Numbered from the stretch's first letter, positions 23,470 to 36,476 are shown. The stretch: DNA of 64,000 bases from Myotis daubentonii (GCF_963259705.1 NC_081844.1:12261715-12325714); one strand, 5' to 3'. Numbers and translations are program-made. The notes: a model not told the origin generated them from the letters alone.

Positions 23470-23650
23470 CTTTTTATTGAATTTATTGGGGTAACACTGG
23501 TTAACAAAAGTATACAGGTTTCAGGCTCACAATTCCACAACACATCATCTGCGCACTGTATTGTGTTTACCACCCCAAGTCTTCATCCATCAACAGTTGT
23601 CTTCCCTATACCCTCCTACAGTTCTCCCTACCACCCAACTCTTCTTAATG
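23470..23650 (-). mobile_element. Short L1 3'-end fragment
   Basis: TTATTGAATTTATTGGGGTAACACTGGTTAACAAAAG read from the left is the reverse complement of a common L1 3' tail. Only about 180 bp is present. No ORF2 sequence is seen. Confidence 0.65.
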
Positions 23651-23769
23651 TTCATAGATTAAGGGACCTGTAGCTTCTCATGGGCATTTAAATCAGGCCC
23701 ACGCATGCCCTTGATGTCGAGTATGCTAGTAGAGTGATGACCACCATTCCGTGAAATGCTAGTTGATGT

Positions 23770-23945
23770 GGCACAGCATGGTAGCTCTAGGTACAACAAA
23801 CTTGCTTAAATCCTCTGAACATCAGTTTCCTCATCAGAAAAATGAGAAGGTAATGGAATAGGGCTGTTATGTTAAGATCAAATGACATAATGCCTTTTAA
23901 GCACTTAGCATGATGTCTGGAGGATAGAAAGCCCTCAATATATGG
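23770..23945 (+). mobile_element. MIR ancient SINE
   Basis: TCAGTTTCCTCATCAGAAAAATG, then AATGCCTTTTAAGCACTTAGC, then GAAAGCCCTCAATATATGG match the 3' half of a mammalian-wide MIR. Confidence 0.75.
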
Positions 23946-26900
23946 AGACATCACTATCTTCATGATGCTTTTCTGCTCAATGCATGCTCTCTTTATTGTT
24001 CTAACAGTTGTGCCATAGCAAGTAAATATGTAACCTGTGAGTCAAGTTGTGATGACATTGCATTAGAAGCCCTTTTAGCTCTTATGGTAAGTGTGAGTGC
24101 TTCGTGTCTATTACTCTGTGGAAAGTATTCTAGCCAATTAGACTATTCCTAGTGATTTGACTTTGAAACAACATTATAATTTCTGATTGTGGATCATTTT
24201 AACTGAAGAATATCTTGCGATTGTAAGAAAAGAATTTTTTTTAAAAAAGGGATCATGTGTGATCATTTGCCTAAGTTATATTTTTCAATACTGTTCAACC
24301 TCAGTGGCACGATATCACCCAGTGCATCCTGATTTCATGTTTTGTACTCATGAAAATGCCCTCACTCTTTTTATTTATTGACAATATGTGAAGTAAACTG
24401 TTATAAATGTGAAGTTATAAAATAAATACATACTAATAAAACTCTAAGTTTTTTCTGTTTCATGCAGCGTGGTTTTGTATAAACTATTACTTGAAGGAGT
24501 TTTCCTAGTATTGGTAAAAGAAAAATTTTGGTAGGTAAGATTAGAAAATCACTCCAAAGCCAAAAGGTCTTGAACTCTTCTAGACATACAATCCTGAGAA
24601 CAAAACACTGGAACATGAATACTTGGGCTTTGTCTCCAGGGATGAGAGGGCTCAGTCCACCCATCACTGATTTCTCTTTAAAGTACAAAAAGTGACAGAT
24701 GGAGGCCAGGTCCCTCAGAGACCTTCGACTCATTTGCTCAGACAAGTAACTGCAGACAATTCACCAGCCTCCATTCTGCCAACAGTAAAATGACCGAACG
24801 CTGAAATATTGCATTTCTTGGATGAAGTCACTTTCTACTATATATACTAGTATGTGCAGGGTGAAAATTTTCTCTCGGCTTTGGTCCTCTTGAATTGTTT
24901 CTCTTCCTTTTTTTCTACAGTGCAATGGGGGACTGTTCCTCATTGGGCTGTACACGGTAAAGATGGACCCATTACAAGGCGAGTGTCCTGAGGCTTACCC
25001 AACACCCTCTCCCAATGATTTCAGCAAAAACCTCCTAGGAGACTGGTCTTACCTTGTACTAAATATCTCCAGTGCTGACCCTCAGAGACTGAGGCCTCCA
25101 AGATTACATAGCCCACTGCTGCGATAGCTTTTCACCAGCACCATCAGCCTCTTCAGGCCTCAGGTGTCACCTGACATCTCCGCCTGTATCAACCAGTCCT
25201 GCCAAGCCTCTCATCCTGTTTGCTTTTGCTGTCCATCCTCAAGGCAAGACTCTCTGATCATCAGTTCTCGTCTTTCCTGTCATGTCCGTGCTACCCTGTG
25301 CTTCCCAGTACTGGCCTTTAAGATCCTCTAACACGCCTACCAGATATTCAGTCCTAAACAAATTTGCCTATATTATCAGCGTCCTTGCAGAATACCCTGT
25401 CCTCATATTCCTTAATTGACCACTGGTCCTTGTGGTAGTCTGTTGCCCTCAAGTCCCTTGAATGGAAGCTGCCCAGTCTCGCCACCTCAGGAGAGATGGG
25501 GAGTGATGGTAGCATTTCTTTTAGCTCATCATCATCACCTGCCCATTTGCAAACACATTTGCTCCCTCCTGGCATATGCTCACCAACTCTGCCCCACCAC
25601 CCACTGTAGACCAGTCCTGACAAGCCGTAAAAGTGGGGCCAAAGAAGCCAAAGAGGGGCCCACTTAGGACTGAATCTGGCTGGGGTCATCTAAAGCAACA
25701 AAAAGTAGGAAGAAAAAGATAATGAGGATAAACCATGTTCAAGAGAGTTCTGCAAGTCAAGACTCGGAAAGCATAGTTTTGAAGGGGTGGAACCTGAAAT
25801 GAAGCACAGAAGTGAAGTAAGAGGATCTGATACAATTGTGAGATGCACTGAAGGTTTGTTTTTGTTGACCACCAGCATAATCTTTGGGTAGTCTCCCTCC
25901 CCTTCTTGTCTGGGTGGGCCAGGAGCTCCTTGAGTTTGCCCAGGGAGAAGCTGGTTGAGAAGCAGAAGACAGTGCCTGTAGATGGGCTTCTCAGAAGCTA
26001 GCCTTCCACTGTAGTGGGCCCTGGAGTGGTCCCTGGCCCGGAGTTGCATTACACAACTCCCAGATGTACCCAAATGGTTCTTGGCATCCCAAATGGACAC
26101 TTTCTTAAAAACTAGAGTAACTCCAGAAGTGTATGTCAAAAATCAATTCATCAGAAGAAAAAAAGGTGTCGCATTTCAGTCCCTCAGGACACCAGCTGGA
26201 GCTGCCCATCTCATCGTCTGGGCTGTCTGAAGCAGCAGCTGAGGCTTTCCCAATCTGCCCCACCCCCACCCTTGAAGGGAAAAGTCACGAAAGGGAGGAG
26301 TTACCTACACTGGGTGGTGGTGCTGAGGCTGAGAGCCACTGCAGGAAGTCCCCAGGGAAGGCAGGGGTAGCCCACTCCCTTCCAGTCCTAGCCCAGATCT
26401 GCCCTGCTCTGCACCATGTAAAGGCAGACCCACTAAAGGCCTTTCCTGGCTTCTTGGCACAACAGCTAGGCCAACAAACTCAATTACTAAAATAAGGCTT
26501 ATTTGTTCTGGGATGTGGGTAAGTTACTTGCTAACAACTTTATCCTTTTGATTCTTACTGTTAAGCATTGTTAGGCAGCACCAGCATATAATTTAATCTA
26601 GGTTTACTTTGCCTCAATACTGTGACAAAATCTTTATGAGTACTCTACCCATGGCTTTCCATAAGTTATGAGGCTTTCCTTTAGTTGGTGGGAAGAGGCA
26701 CTATTCCTAAACCTGGTGTGAGAACCAATGACTATTTCCTCCAATTATTTTAAGTGATTCTTTTCCCAGCATTGGGTTGTTTCTTTACACACATGAGCTA
26801 ATCAGTACTTAAGTGATTACTTCGGCAGATCTCCAGAATTCTCTCTCATCTCCAGCACTCTCCTATGAACTCTAGCTGCCTTGGCCTCCTTATGCTCCTA

Positions 26901-27069
26901 GCTCCTTCTCTGTAACTCTGGAAAACCATCATGTTCTACTTGGGTTCTCTCCCTGCAGGGCAGTCAAGTTTTTCTTCAGGCAGTAAGCTGGAGCAATTAT
27001 GGGGAGTCAGTTCATTTTTTCCTGATTCTCAGAGATCACTGGCCTTGATTCCTGATCATCAATACCTAT
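23946..27069. other. Intergenic sequence, no recognised gene
   Basis: I see no exon, RNA gene or intact element. Open frames reach at most about 150 residues (25690-26139, minus; 26133-26495, plus) and show no domain, signal peptide or membrane pattern that I recognise. Confidence 0.4.
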
Positions 27070-27404
27070 GAGCTCTTATTTCATGTATTTTTTTGTTCTT
27101 TCAGACCAAAAAAAAAGTGTAAATCTAATCCCTATTATTTCATCTTGGCTGAAAATGAAAGGTTTTTTGTGTTTAATTTTCTTATAAAGATACTTAAAAT
27201 TAGGAGAAATATCTTTTGTATTTACTCATCCATTTAATGTTTCTAGTACTCTTCATTTTTTGTGTACATTTGAGTTTGTATCTAATATTATTTTCCTTCA
27301 GCCTAAGGAATCTTCCTTAACTATTTCTTGTGGTGCTAGTTTATTGACAATGAATTACCTCAACTTGTTTGTATGGACAATGTCTTTATTTTAGCTCCAC
27401 TTCT

Positions 27405-27645
27405 TTTTGTTTGTTTGTTAATCCTCACCTGAGGATATTTTTCCATAGATTTTTAGACAGAGTGTAAGGGAAGGAGGGACACACACGGAGAGAGAAACAG
27501 TGATGCGAGAGAGACATGTCCATTCCTGACCTATGCCAGGGACCAAGCCTCCAACCAAGGTACGTGCCCTTGACTGGAATCAAACCTGGGACCCTTCATT
27601 CTGCAGGCTGATGTTCTATCCACTGAGCCAAATAAGCTAAAGCTC
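27405..27645 (-). mobile_element. VES-type SINE, variant tail
   Basis: The reverse-oriented copy has AATCCTCACCTGAGGATATTTTTCC at its tail side and ATCCACTGAGCCAAATAAGC at its head. The 'CTCAGGTGAGGAT' tail marks a subfamily also seen, in plus orientation, at 43238 and 49665. Confidence 0.8.
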
Positions 27646-27872
27646 TCTCCACTTTTTAAGAATAGTTTCACTACATTCTATAATTCTAGGTTGGCAATTT
27701 TTTATTTCAGCATATTACATGTCATTTTTTATTTTCTGGCTTGTACTATTTCTGAAAAAAATTCTGTAGTAAATTTCACTTTTGTTTTCTTGTATATAAT
27801 AGTGGCTTTTTGTTTTTTGGGGTTGGTTTTTTTGTTTTGTTTTGTTTTGGGTTTCTTTAAGATTTTGTCTTT

Positions 27873-28095
27873 TTCGGCCAACCCGCATGGCTCAGTGGTT
27901 GAACGTCGACCTATGAACAAAGAAGTCACGGTTAGATCCCGGTCAGGAGACATGCCAGGGTTGCAGACTTGATCCCTAGCGTGGGGCGTGCAGGAGGAAG
28001 CCAATCAATGATTCTCTTTCAACACTGATATTTCTATCTCTCTCTCCCTCTCTCTTCCTCTCTAAAATCAATAAAAATATATATTTAAAAAATAT
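27873..28095 (+). mobile_element. VES-type SINE
   Basis: The head is CGGCCAACCCGCATGGCTCAGTGG, the body TGATCCCTAGCGTGGGGCG, and it ends in AATCAATAAAAATATATATTT. It is flanked by TTTTGTCTTT at 27863-27872 and 28096-28105. Confidence 0.88.
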
Positions 28096-28519
28096 TTTTG
28101 TCTTTCTTACTGATTTTCATCAATTAGATTATGATGTACTTTGATGGGGTATTTATTCTGCTTGGTATTCATTGAATTTCTTGAATACTGAGGAAAATTT
28201 TGACTATTTTTTCAAATAATTTTCTGATCCCATTCTTTTTTTAGAACTCAATTGCGAATTAGTTAGACTACTTATGGCTCTGTTCCTTTTTTTTCACACC
28301 CCTTCCAGGCTTTTTTTCTCTGTGTGCATCTATAGAGAGAGTTTCTCTACTAGTTTTCAATTTCATAGGTTTTTGAATTCTGTGATTCTAAGCTACATTT
28401 AAGCCCATTTGGTGAATTTTTCACTTCTGATATTTTATGTTTTAGCTCTATGTTCCATGTGGTCCTTTTTTATACCATTTATTTATCACATTATCTTCTG
28501 GTTTAAAAAAATTCTTGAG

Positions 28520-31500
28520 AGAAACCAAGATGGCGGCATAGGTAAACACCGGAAATTGCTGCCTCCCACAACAAATTCAAAAATACAACTAGACCCGCGG
28601 AGTGTAAGCTCCGGGAAAGGAGTGTGACTTCTCAGCCTGGTTCTGCGACTTCGGCTGAGAAAGCGGGTAATGGATGCGCCGCCGCCGCTTTTCCTCTTCG
28701 GACCCAAACCTCGGATGTTTATTTTCTTGGTCTCGCGTCTTACGGGGGACCCAGTGCGGGGGCGCGGTCCCTCCGAAAATCCTTGTAACTTTACCGAATT
28801 TCTTAAGGATAGAGAACTGCAACTCCCGCCCTTCTTGAGCCAGTATTTCCCGTTTGCGGCTGCGTGGTTGGCCTGGGTTAAAGCATCTAGAGACCCTAGG
28901 ATTGCTTCAGGTCAGCAGTCCCCACTGGAGAAAAAAATATTGGTAAATAAGTTATCTTCACACCATACAGGTTGGAACTACTAAGAGAAAGAACCTTAGG
29001 TTTGAAACCTTTCTGCTGAAGTGACACCTCGAGTAGTGTGTGTACATTGGCAACTGTTTTCTAGCTATATCCATACTTGAAAAACAAAGTATTATTTTGG
29101 AAACTCCCAACACTGTATTTTTAAAAAGCTAGTTATTGATTTTGGTGGTAGGTACTTCAACTTTCAGAGCTCACAGGCTCACCTAGGAATGATGGGAGTA
29201 ACAAAGTTCTTATACTAAAGTAAATCATAAACCACTCATCTTTTCTTGGTGTCAGTAGTCAGGGTAAACTACTGTTTAAATATGTTCAGTGTAAAACGAT
29301 GGTCACCCTATACAATTCTGTCCCCCCCCGATAGAATCTAGGTGGTGTGCGTACAAAAGCAGCCAGACAACTGAGAACTCAAAAAAACCAAGGAGAGTAT
29401 CAAACACTCTATAGGGAGCAAGATCTCTCCCTTGACTACTGGCTCGCCCGAGTGGAGTCTTACTATAGTAAAGGATTGGTGGGAATGATGAAAGCACAAG
29501 AGGCAGGCAATGGGATTGAGAAGAAATGGGAGGGGAAGGCAACCCAAAGCACGGACAGACAGAAACAGTGCTGCTTGGTGCCTGAGAGAGAGATGAGACA
29601 CATAGTGCGGCAAATGCAGCAGGCGGCACAGGCCAGAGAGCTCACAGAGAAAGCCCTTAGACAGTTACTGTGGTCCCCTCCTGAGCCGGCACTCCCAAAG
29701 CTTGTGTGCGCAGGGCCTGGCGTCCAGAATGCAAAGAGAAGAAAACAGGTAAATGACAGGGAACAGATGCAAATTAAAGATCACCAGGAACGCATGATTA
29801 GAGGGAGGGAACTAATAGAGCAAAGACTCAAGGCAAGATTCTTGAGAAAAAGCCAGAGCCAGCCACCTACAACAGAGAAGCGTGAGAGAATAAAGAAAGA
29901 GATAAAAGAATTTGAAAGTGTTATTGCATATCCACTTTTCCAGCCACGCAGAAGTCGGATTAAAGTGAATATTCTTATGGAAAAGTCTCAGAATAGAGAA
30001 GAAGAGGATACAATTATAAAAACTTATCAAAGAAAATTTTTAACTCTGCCACCCTTTTTGAGAAGTCAAATAAGAAAAATAAAAGATTAGTCAAGTTTCA
30101 AAAAAAAAAAAAATACAACTAAAAGACCAAAAGGACATCATCCAGAACTACAGGAAGGCTGGCTGAGTGGAAATTCTACAACTAGAAGGAAAGAGAAAAG
30201 CACACTGAGACTCAGAGGAGCTGCAGAGGTGGAGTGCAGAGGTACGGAGGTGCACGTGGCAAGGGCTGGCGACTGAGGACGCGGCTGTCTTTTTTAATCG
30301 GGAGGGAGTCACAAGCCCCCGAACTGCTCTGAACTCTGGTTCCAGGAAGTCTCTGGGGACCCGGACTCGTGCGGGGAGAGACTGGATAGTCTGGCAGCAG
30401 GCAGAACTCGGAACTCGAGGGCGGCTTTCTCTCAGAGGTGCTTGCAGCAATTACCAGGACACTGAGACGTGGGGCCCCTTAGGGCAGGGCTGAGGATCGG
30501 CCATAGCTGCTTGCCCCACCCTGTTGATCACCTGAGACCCCTCCCCACCCAGGCTGCGGCAGAGGCTCTTACATATGAATGCCCTGGCCCTTTGCAATCT
30601 GAAAATTACCTAACAAACTGCAGCTGGGCCAGACAGACCCAGAACTTCTAAGAGAAGGCCCAAGGCCCCACAGCAGCTTGCATTGCTTCACAGCTGGGCC
30701 TCATTTGGGCACCTCCAAACCCCAAACAAGGAAGGGGAATCTGCAGATCTCTTTGTAGCTCCTGTTGGGTAGCCTCAGGCAGAGGCTAAATTAGCACCTC
30801 CTTAGATCCAAGAGCCAGTGTACCCAGTGGTCAGAGTGGGACCATCCAGATTACAACTCCTCAGATCCATAAGGGACACACTCAGGGGGCAGACTCAGTG
30901 AGCACCAAAGCCCCACTGAAGCAAGTCTTGCCCCAGAACGGTGTCTTCAGCACAGAAGTTCTCCCACTGTAGACACAGCTGATTCTCACAGCCAATTGGC
31001 CTGGAGGTCAATTCCTCCCAGTGATACTTGCAACAATCAAGGCTTAACTACAACAAGACTGTGCACAGAGCCCACAAAGGGGTGCACCAAGAGTGTCCAC
31101 CTCAGGTAATTAGGGAGGCTGAGCCACTGGGCCCTATAGGACACCTAGCACACAAAGCCACTCTACCAACACAGGGAAGCATAAAAAATGCGGAGACAAA
31201 GAAACAGGTCACAAATGACAGAAATGGAGAAAAGCAAATTACTGGATATAGAGTTCAAAACCACACTTTTAAGGTTTTTCAAGAATTTTCTAGAAACCGC
31301 CAATAAACTTAATGAGACACTCAAGAACTCTAGTGAGACCCTCGAGGTTGTGATAAAGGACCACTAGAAATTAAGCATACACTGACTGAAATAAAGAATA
31401 TTATACAGACTCCTAACAGCAGACTAGAGGATCACAAAAATCAAGTCAAAGATCTGAAATACGAAGAAGCAAAAAACACCCAATCGGAAAAGCAAAATGA

Positions 31501-32104
31501 AAAAAAGAATCCAAAAATATGAAGACAGTGTAAGGAGCCTATGGGACAGCTTCAAGCGCACCAACATCTGAATTATAGGGGTGCCAGAAGAAGAGAGAGA
31601 GCAAGATATTGAAAACCTATTTGAAGAAATAATGACAGAAAACTTCCCCTACCTGGTGAAAGAAATAGACTTCCAAGTCCAGGAAGCACAGAGAACCCCA
31701 AACAAAAAGAATCCAAAGAGGACCACACCAAGACACATCATAATTAAAATGCCAAGAGCAAAAGACAAAGAGAGAATCTGAAAAGCAGCAAGAGAAAGAC
31801 AGTCAGCTACCTACAAGGGAGTACCCACACGACTGTCAGCTGATTTCTCAACAGAAACTATGCAGGCCAGAAGGGAGTGACAAGAAATATCTAAAGTGAT
31901 GAATACCAAGAACCTACAAACCAAGATTACTTTATCCAGCAAAGCTATCATGCATGGACAATAATCATACACCTATGGATAAGGACATTGGGGTGGGGGG
32001 GGGTGTTTTGAGGGCAGAAGGGGGGTGGGAACCAGGTGGAGGGGAGCTATGGGGGGAAAAAAGAGGAACAACTGTAATAATCTGAACAATAAAGATTTAA
32101 TTTA
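28520..32104 (+). mobile_element. Half-L1 (HAL1-like) element, split by a retrocopy
   Basis: It starts AGAAACCAAGATGGCGGCATAGG and ends with the L1-type tail CAATAAAGATTTAATTT. AAAAAAATTCTTGAG flanks it at about 28505-28519 and 32105-32119. Removing the nested retrocopy (28591-30112) leaves about 2.07 kb: leader to about 31190, a broken ORF1 (31190-31930, with ETKKQVTNDRNGEK, IENLFEEIMTENFPYLVKE and PRHIIIKMPRAKDKERI), then directly the 3' end. ORF2 is absent. Several frame breaks mean it makes no intact ORF1 protein. Confidence 0.9.
28591..30112 (+). pseudogene. Processed retrocopy of an unidentified mRNA
   Basis: About 1.5 kb is inserted in the half-L1 leader. The host bases AAAAATACAACTA occur at 28579-28591 and again at 30109-30121, right after a poly(A) tail. 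AATAAA at about 30076-30081 lies 18-20 bases before the tail, as in a true mRNA end. The first 300 bases are CpG-rich, like a 5' UTR. An open frame of 247 codons runs from 29347 to 30087. Its first codon is GTG (GTGCGTACAAAAGCAGCC), perhaps a mutated ATG, and it ends TAG. It contains CLVPEREMRHIVRQMQQAA and YPLFQPRRSRIKVNILMEKS, is highly basic and coiled-coil-like, and has no domain that I recognise. A second frame at 28670-28984 (104 residues) is also open but may be untranslated leader. The parent gene is unknown to me. Confidence 0.85.
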
Positions 32105-32135
32105 AAAAAAATTCTTGAGCATGTTTATAATGGCT

Positions 32136-33990
32136 CTTTTTTTAATATTTCTTTTTTTTATTTTATTGTTCACAGTATTACAGATGTCTCCCATTTTCTC
32201 CCTTTTTGCCACCCTTCACCCCACTCCCGCCCCACCCCAGACCTTCCCCATGCCATTGTCTGTGTCCATGGGTTATACATATATGCATAAGTCTTCTTTG
32301 GTGAATCTCTTCCTGTCCCCTCCTCCCAACTCACCCTCCAATAAGATATGTTACTGTGTCATGCATCCATACCTCTGGCTCTCTTTTGTTCATCAGTTTA
32401 TTTTGTTCTTTAGATTCCACTTATAAGTGAGATCATGTGATATTTGTCTTTCTTTAACTGGCTTATTTCACTTAGCATAATAGTCTTCAGATCCATCCAT
32501 GCTGTCTCAAAGGGTGAGAGATTATTCTTTTTTACTGCTGCATAGTAGTCCATTGTGTAAATGTACCACAGCTTTTTTATCCACTCATGTACTGATAGGC
32601 ACTTGGGCAGTTTCAAGATCTTAGCTATTGTAAATAATACTGCTATGAACATAGGGATGCATATATCCTTTCTGATTGGTGTTTCTAGTTTTTTGGGATA
32701 TATTCCCAGAAGTGGGGTCACTGAATCAAAATTCAGTTCTATTTTTAATTTTTTGAGGAATCTCCATACTGTTTTCCACAGTTGCTGCACCAGTCTGCAT
32801 TCCCACTAGCAGAATACTAGAGTTCCCTTTTCTCCACATCCTCACCAGCACTTGTTTGTTGATTTATCGATGGTACCCATTTTGGCGGGTGTGAGGTGAT
32901 ACTTCATTGTAGTTTTAATTTGCATCTCTCTGATGATTAGTGACTTTGAGCATTTTTTCATGTGTCTATTGACCATCTGTATGAGCTTGTTAGAGACATA
33001 TCCACAGTATTCAGGTCCTTTGCCCATTTTTTAAATTGGATTGTTGGTCTTCCTAGTGTTGAGGTGTGTGACTTCCTTGTATATTTTGGAAATTAAATCC
33101 CTATCAGATGTATCATTGACAATTATGTTTTCCCATACAGTGGGTTCCCTTTTCATTTTGTTGATGGTTTCTTTTCCTGTGCAGAAGCTTTTTAGCTTAA
33201 CGTAGTCCCATTTGTTAATTTGTTCCTTTGTTTCCCCTGCACTCCGGTGATGTATCAGTGGAAATACTGCTACATGAGATGGCTGAGATTTTGCTGCCTA
33301 TGGTTTTTTCTAGGATTTTTATGGTTTCATGACTTACATTTAAGTCTTCTATCCATTTTGAGTTTATTTTTGTGTATGGTGTAAGTTGGTGGTCTAATTT
33401 CTTTCCTTTTTTTTATTTTTATTTTTTGGCATGTATCTGTCCAATTTTCCCAACACCATTTATTGAAAAGACTATCTTTTTTCTATTGTATGCTCTTAGC
33501 TCCTTTGTTAAATATTAATTGGCCATATTGGCATGGGTTAATTTCTGGAATCTCTGTTCTGTTCCATTGGTCTATGTGCCCATTCTTGTGCCAGTACCAA
33601 GCTGTTTTTATGAAAATGGCTTTCACATAGTAGAGTTTGATATCTGATATTTTGATCCCTCCAACTTTGTTCTTCTTTTTCAAGATTGCTGTGGCTATAC
33701 ACTTTTGGAATATGTGTTCTAGATCTGTGAAATATGCCGTTGGTATTTTAATAAGGATTGTGGTGAATCTGTAGATTGGTCTGGGTAGTATGGACATTTT
33801 AATGATGTGAATTCTTCCAACCCATGAACATGGTATATGCTTCCACTTTTTTGTTTGAGTCTCCCTCTATTTCTTTATTCTATGTCCTATAGTTTCCTGA
33901 GTATGGGTCTTTTCCCTCCTTGGTTAAGTTTATTCCCTATTAATTTCATCATCTCAGTCATGTCTGGGTCTGTTTATATTTTTATTCTAC
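32136..33990 (-). mobile_element. 5'-truncated L1 with ORF2 C-terminus and 3' UTR
   Basis: On the minus strand it encodes pieces of the L1 ORF2 C-terminal region in broken frames: [20 protein letters not shown] (33483-33797), [20 protein letters not shown] (32842-33027), and [20 protein letters not shown] with [14 protein letters not shown] (32410-32790). The 3' UTR and T run lie at 32136-32400. The frame is interrupted many times. It is a dead copy. Confidence 0.88.
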
Positions 33991-34061
33991 TTATGGGTCC
34001 CATTTTCCTGCATTATTGCATGTCTAACAATTTTTTTATTCAATGCCAAATGTGATGGCTT

Positions 34062-36462
34062 GATGGAGAGAACCAAGAAGGCAGCATAGGTTAAGACCTG
34101 AACTCACCACCTCCCAGAACCACATCAAAATTACAACTAAAATACAGAACAACCATCATTCAGAACCACCTGAAAACTGGCTGAATGGAAGTCCCACAAC
34201 TGGAGAAGTAAGAAGAAAGCAAGTTGAGACTGGTAGGAGGGGTAGAGGTGCAAAATGGGCTGGTCTGACACCCATGGGTACCTTTTTTTAATCATGAGGG
34301 AGATCGTCTCTGCAGAGGCCACCCATGAGGAGCAAGGGGTCCCAGCCCCACACCAGATCCCCAGCCCAAAGATCCATAGCTGGGGAGAGAAGTCCCTGTT
34401 ACTTCAGACTATAAAAACCAGCAGGGATTATGGCAGGGGAACACAGAGGCTGCTGGAGACCATATGCACAAACTTACATGCTCTGCTTCTTTCAAGCTCA
34501 AGCACCAGACACATATGGGGAGGAACTGGATTGTTTGGCATCAGGCCAGTAACTTGGGGGAAGCTTTATCCCAAAAGGGGATGCTCACAAGGGTTATTGT
34601 TCCTGTGGTTGGATCTTCCCTACTGCAGAACTGACTGGCAGCCATATATGAGTCTCCATCAGCCTGGAGCTCACTGTTTGCTCCACCCTGGGGATTCCCT
34701 GAGACCCCACCTCATTCAATTTGCAGCCCCACCCAAGCTGTTTGCATCAGCTTTTCCATATGAATGGCCTGTCCTAGCTCAAGTTCAGACTCTGCTAAAA
34801 ACTCTCAAACAAGCTGCAGCTGGTGACAGCATGCCCCAAACCTATCCATAAAAGGCCCAAGACCTGACACTAGTACAAACCTGTCTTGCTTCACAGCTGG
34901 GCCTTATAGGACACCTACTATACAAGGCCACTCTGCCAATTCCAGGAGACATAGCATCTCTACCTATACATAGAAACAAACTCAGAGAACCAGCCAAAAT
35001 GCAGAGACCAAAAAAAAAAACAAATGTCACAAATGAAAGGACTGGAAGCAAGCAAACTACTGGATACAGAGTTCAAAACCATGGTTATAAGGTTATCAAG
35101 GATCTTCATGAGACTTTCAAAGATCTTAGTGAGAATGTCAAAGACATGAAAAAGGACTAGTCAGAAATTAAGCATACACTAACTGAAATAAAGAACAATT
35201 TACAGGAATTCAATAATAGAGGATTCTAAGAATCAAAGATTTGGAATATGAGGAAGCAAAACACACCCAATCAGAAGAGCAAAAAGAAAAAAGAAGCCAA
35301 AAATATTGAGAAAGTGTAAGGAGCCTCTGGGAAAACTTCAAGCGTACCAACATTCACATTATGAGGGTGCCAGAAGGAGAAAAGAGAGACCAAGATATTG
35401 AAAACTTATTTGAAGAAATAAAGACAGAAAATTTCCCTTACCTGGTGAAAAAAATAGACTTACAAGTTCAGGAAGCACAGAGATTCCCACACAAGAGGAA
35501 CCCAAAGGGGGCTACACCAAGACGCATCATAATTAAAATGCCAAAGGTTAAAGACAAAGAGAGAATCTGAAAAGCAGCAAGAGAAAAGCAGTTAGTTACC
35601 TACAAGGGAGCGCCCATATGACTATCAGCTGATTTCCCAACAGAAACTTTGCAGACCAGAAGGGAGTGGCCAGAAATATTCAAAGTGATGAATAGCAAGA
35701 ACCTACAACCAAGATTACTCTAGCCAGCAAAGCTCTCATTTAAAATTGAGGGTCAGATAAAGAGCTTCACAAACAAGAAAAAGCTAAAGGAGTTCATCAC
35801 CACCAAACCAGTATTACATGAAATGTTGAAGGGCATTCTTTATGAAGAAGAAGGAGGGGCAAGGGGGAGGAGAAGGAGGAAGAAAAGAAGGAAGAGGAGA
35901 AGGAGGAGGAGGAGGAGAGGAGGAGAAAATATGAATAATAAAATGGCAACAAATACATATCTATCAACAATTGAATTTAAAAATCAAAATAAATGAGCAA
36001 GAAATCTAATGAACAAAATAAACTGGTGAATAAAACAGAATCAGATGCATGGGAGCATTGGAACAGACTGACGAATCTCAGAGGGAAGAGATTAAGCAAA
36101 GATCTTACCTATGGACACAGACTGCAGTGTGGTGAAGGCCTGGGGAGGGGCAGGAACCGGGTAGAGGGGGGCAATGGGAGGAAAAAGTGGGACATCTATA
36201 ATACTCTCAATATATTTTTAAAAAATATATTTTATTGATTTCTTACAGAGAGGAAGGGAGAGGGATAGAGAGTTAGAAACATCGATGAGAAAGAAACATC
36301 GATCAGCTGCCTCCTGCACACTCCCTACTGGGTATGTGCTTGCAACCAAGGTACATGCCCTTGACCAGAATCGAACCTGGGACCTTTCAGTCCGCAGGCC
36401 GACACTCTATCCACTGAGCTAAACCGGTTAGGGCAAGATACTTTAAAAATAGAATAAAAAAT
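34062..36462 (+). mobile_element. Half-L1 (HAL1-like) element with 14-bp target duplication
   Basis: AAATGTGATGGCTT occurs at 34048-34061 and 36463-36476. The element starts GAGAACCAAGAAGGCAGCATAGG, has the shared leader to about 35030, and an ORF1 in broken frames. The open piece at 35361-35570 has IENLFEEIKTENFPYLVKKID and PRRIIIKMPKVKDKERI. The ORF1 C-terminus, a purine-rich stretch (35840-35928), the ORF2-like start (GCAACAAATACATATCTATC) and the 3' end follow, with no ORF2 body. A minus-strand SINE sits in its tail (about 36214-36434). Confidence 0.9.
36214..36434 (-). mobile_element. VES-type SINE
   Basis: Reverse copy with tail ATATTTTATTGATTTCTTAC at left and head CACTGAGCTAAACCGGTTAGGGC at right. 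It lies in the A-rich tail of the half-L1, so its target duplication is blurred. Confidence 0.88.
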
Positions 36463-36476
36463 AAATGTGATGGCTT

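Larger units (their letters stand above)
27070..28510 (-). mobile_element. Old L1 fragment, ORF1/5' region, antisense
   Basis: TCTTCCTTAACTATTTCTTG, TTTATTGACAATGAATTACCTC and ACATTCTATAATTCTAGGTTGG are the reverse complement of an old L1 upstream and ORF1 region. It is interrupted by two SINEs, and at 28511 by the half-L1 at 28520-32104. Its continuation is recognisable at 32119-32135 and again at 34000-34061 (GCATGTCTAACAATTTTTTTATTCAATGCC). Confidence 0.6.

Noticed and set aside
25690..26495. Frames of 149 and 120 residues as possible new genes
   Set aside because: They have no domain, signal peptide, membrane segment, splice context or family resemblance. Such lengths are expected by chance in 64 kb.
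29347..30087. Naming the retrocopy as a specific centrosomal or testis-expressed gene
   Set aside because: The coiled-coil, basic character gave only a vague impression. No motif that I can place securely supports a name.
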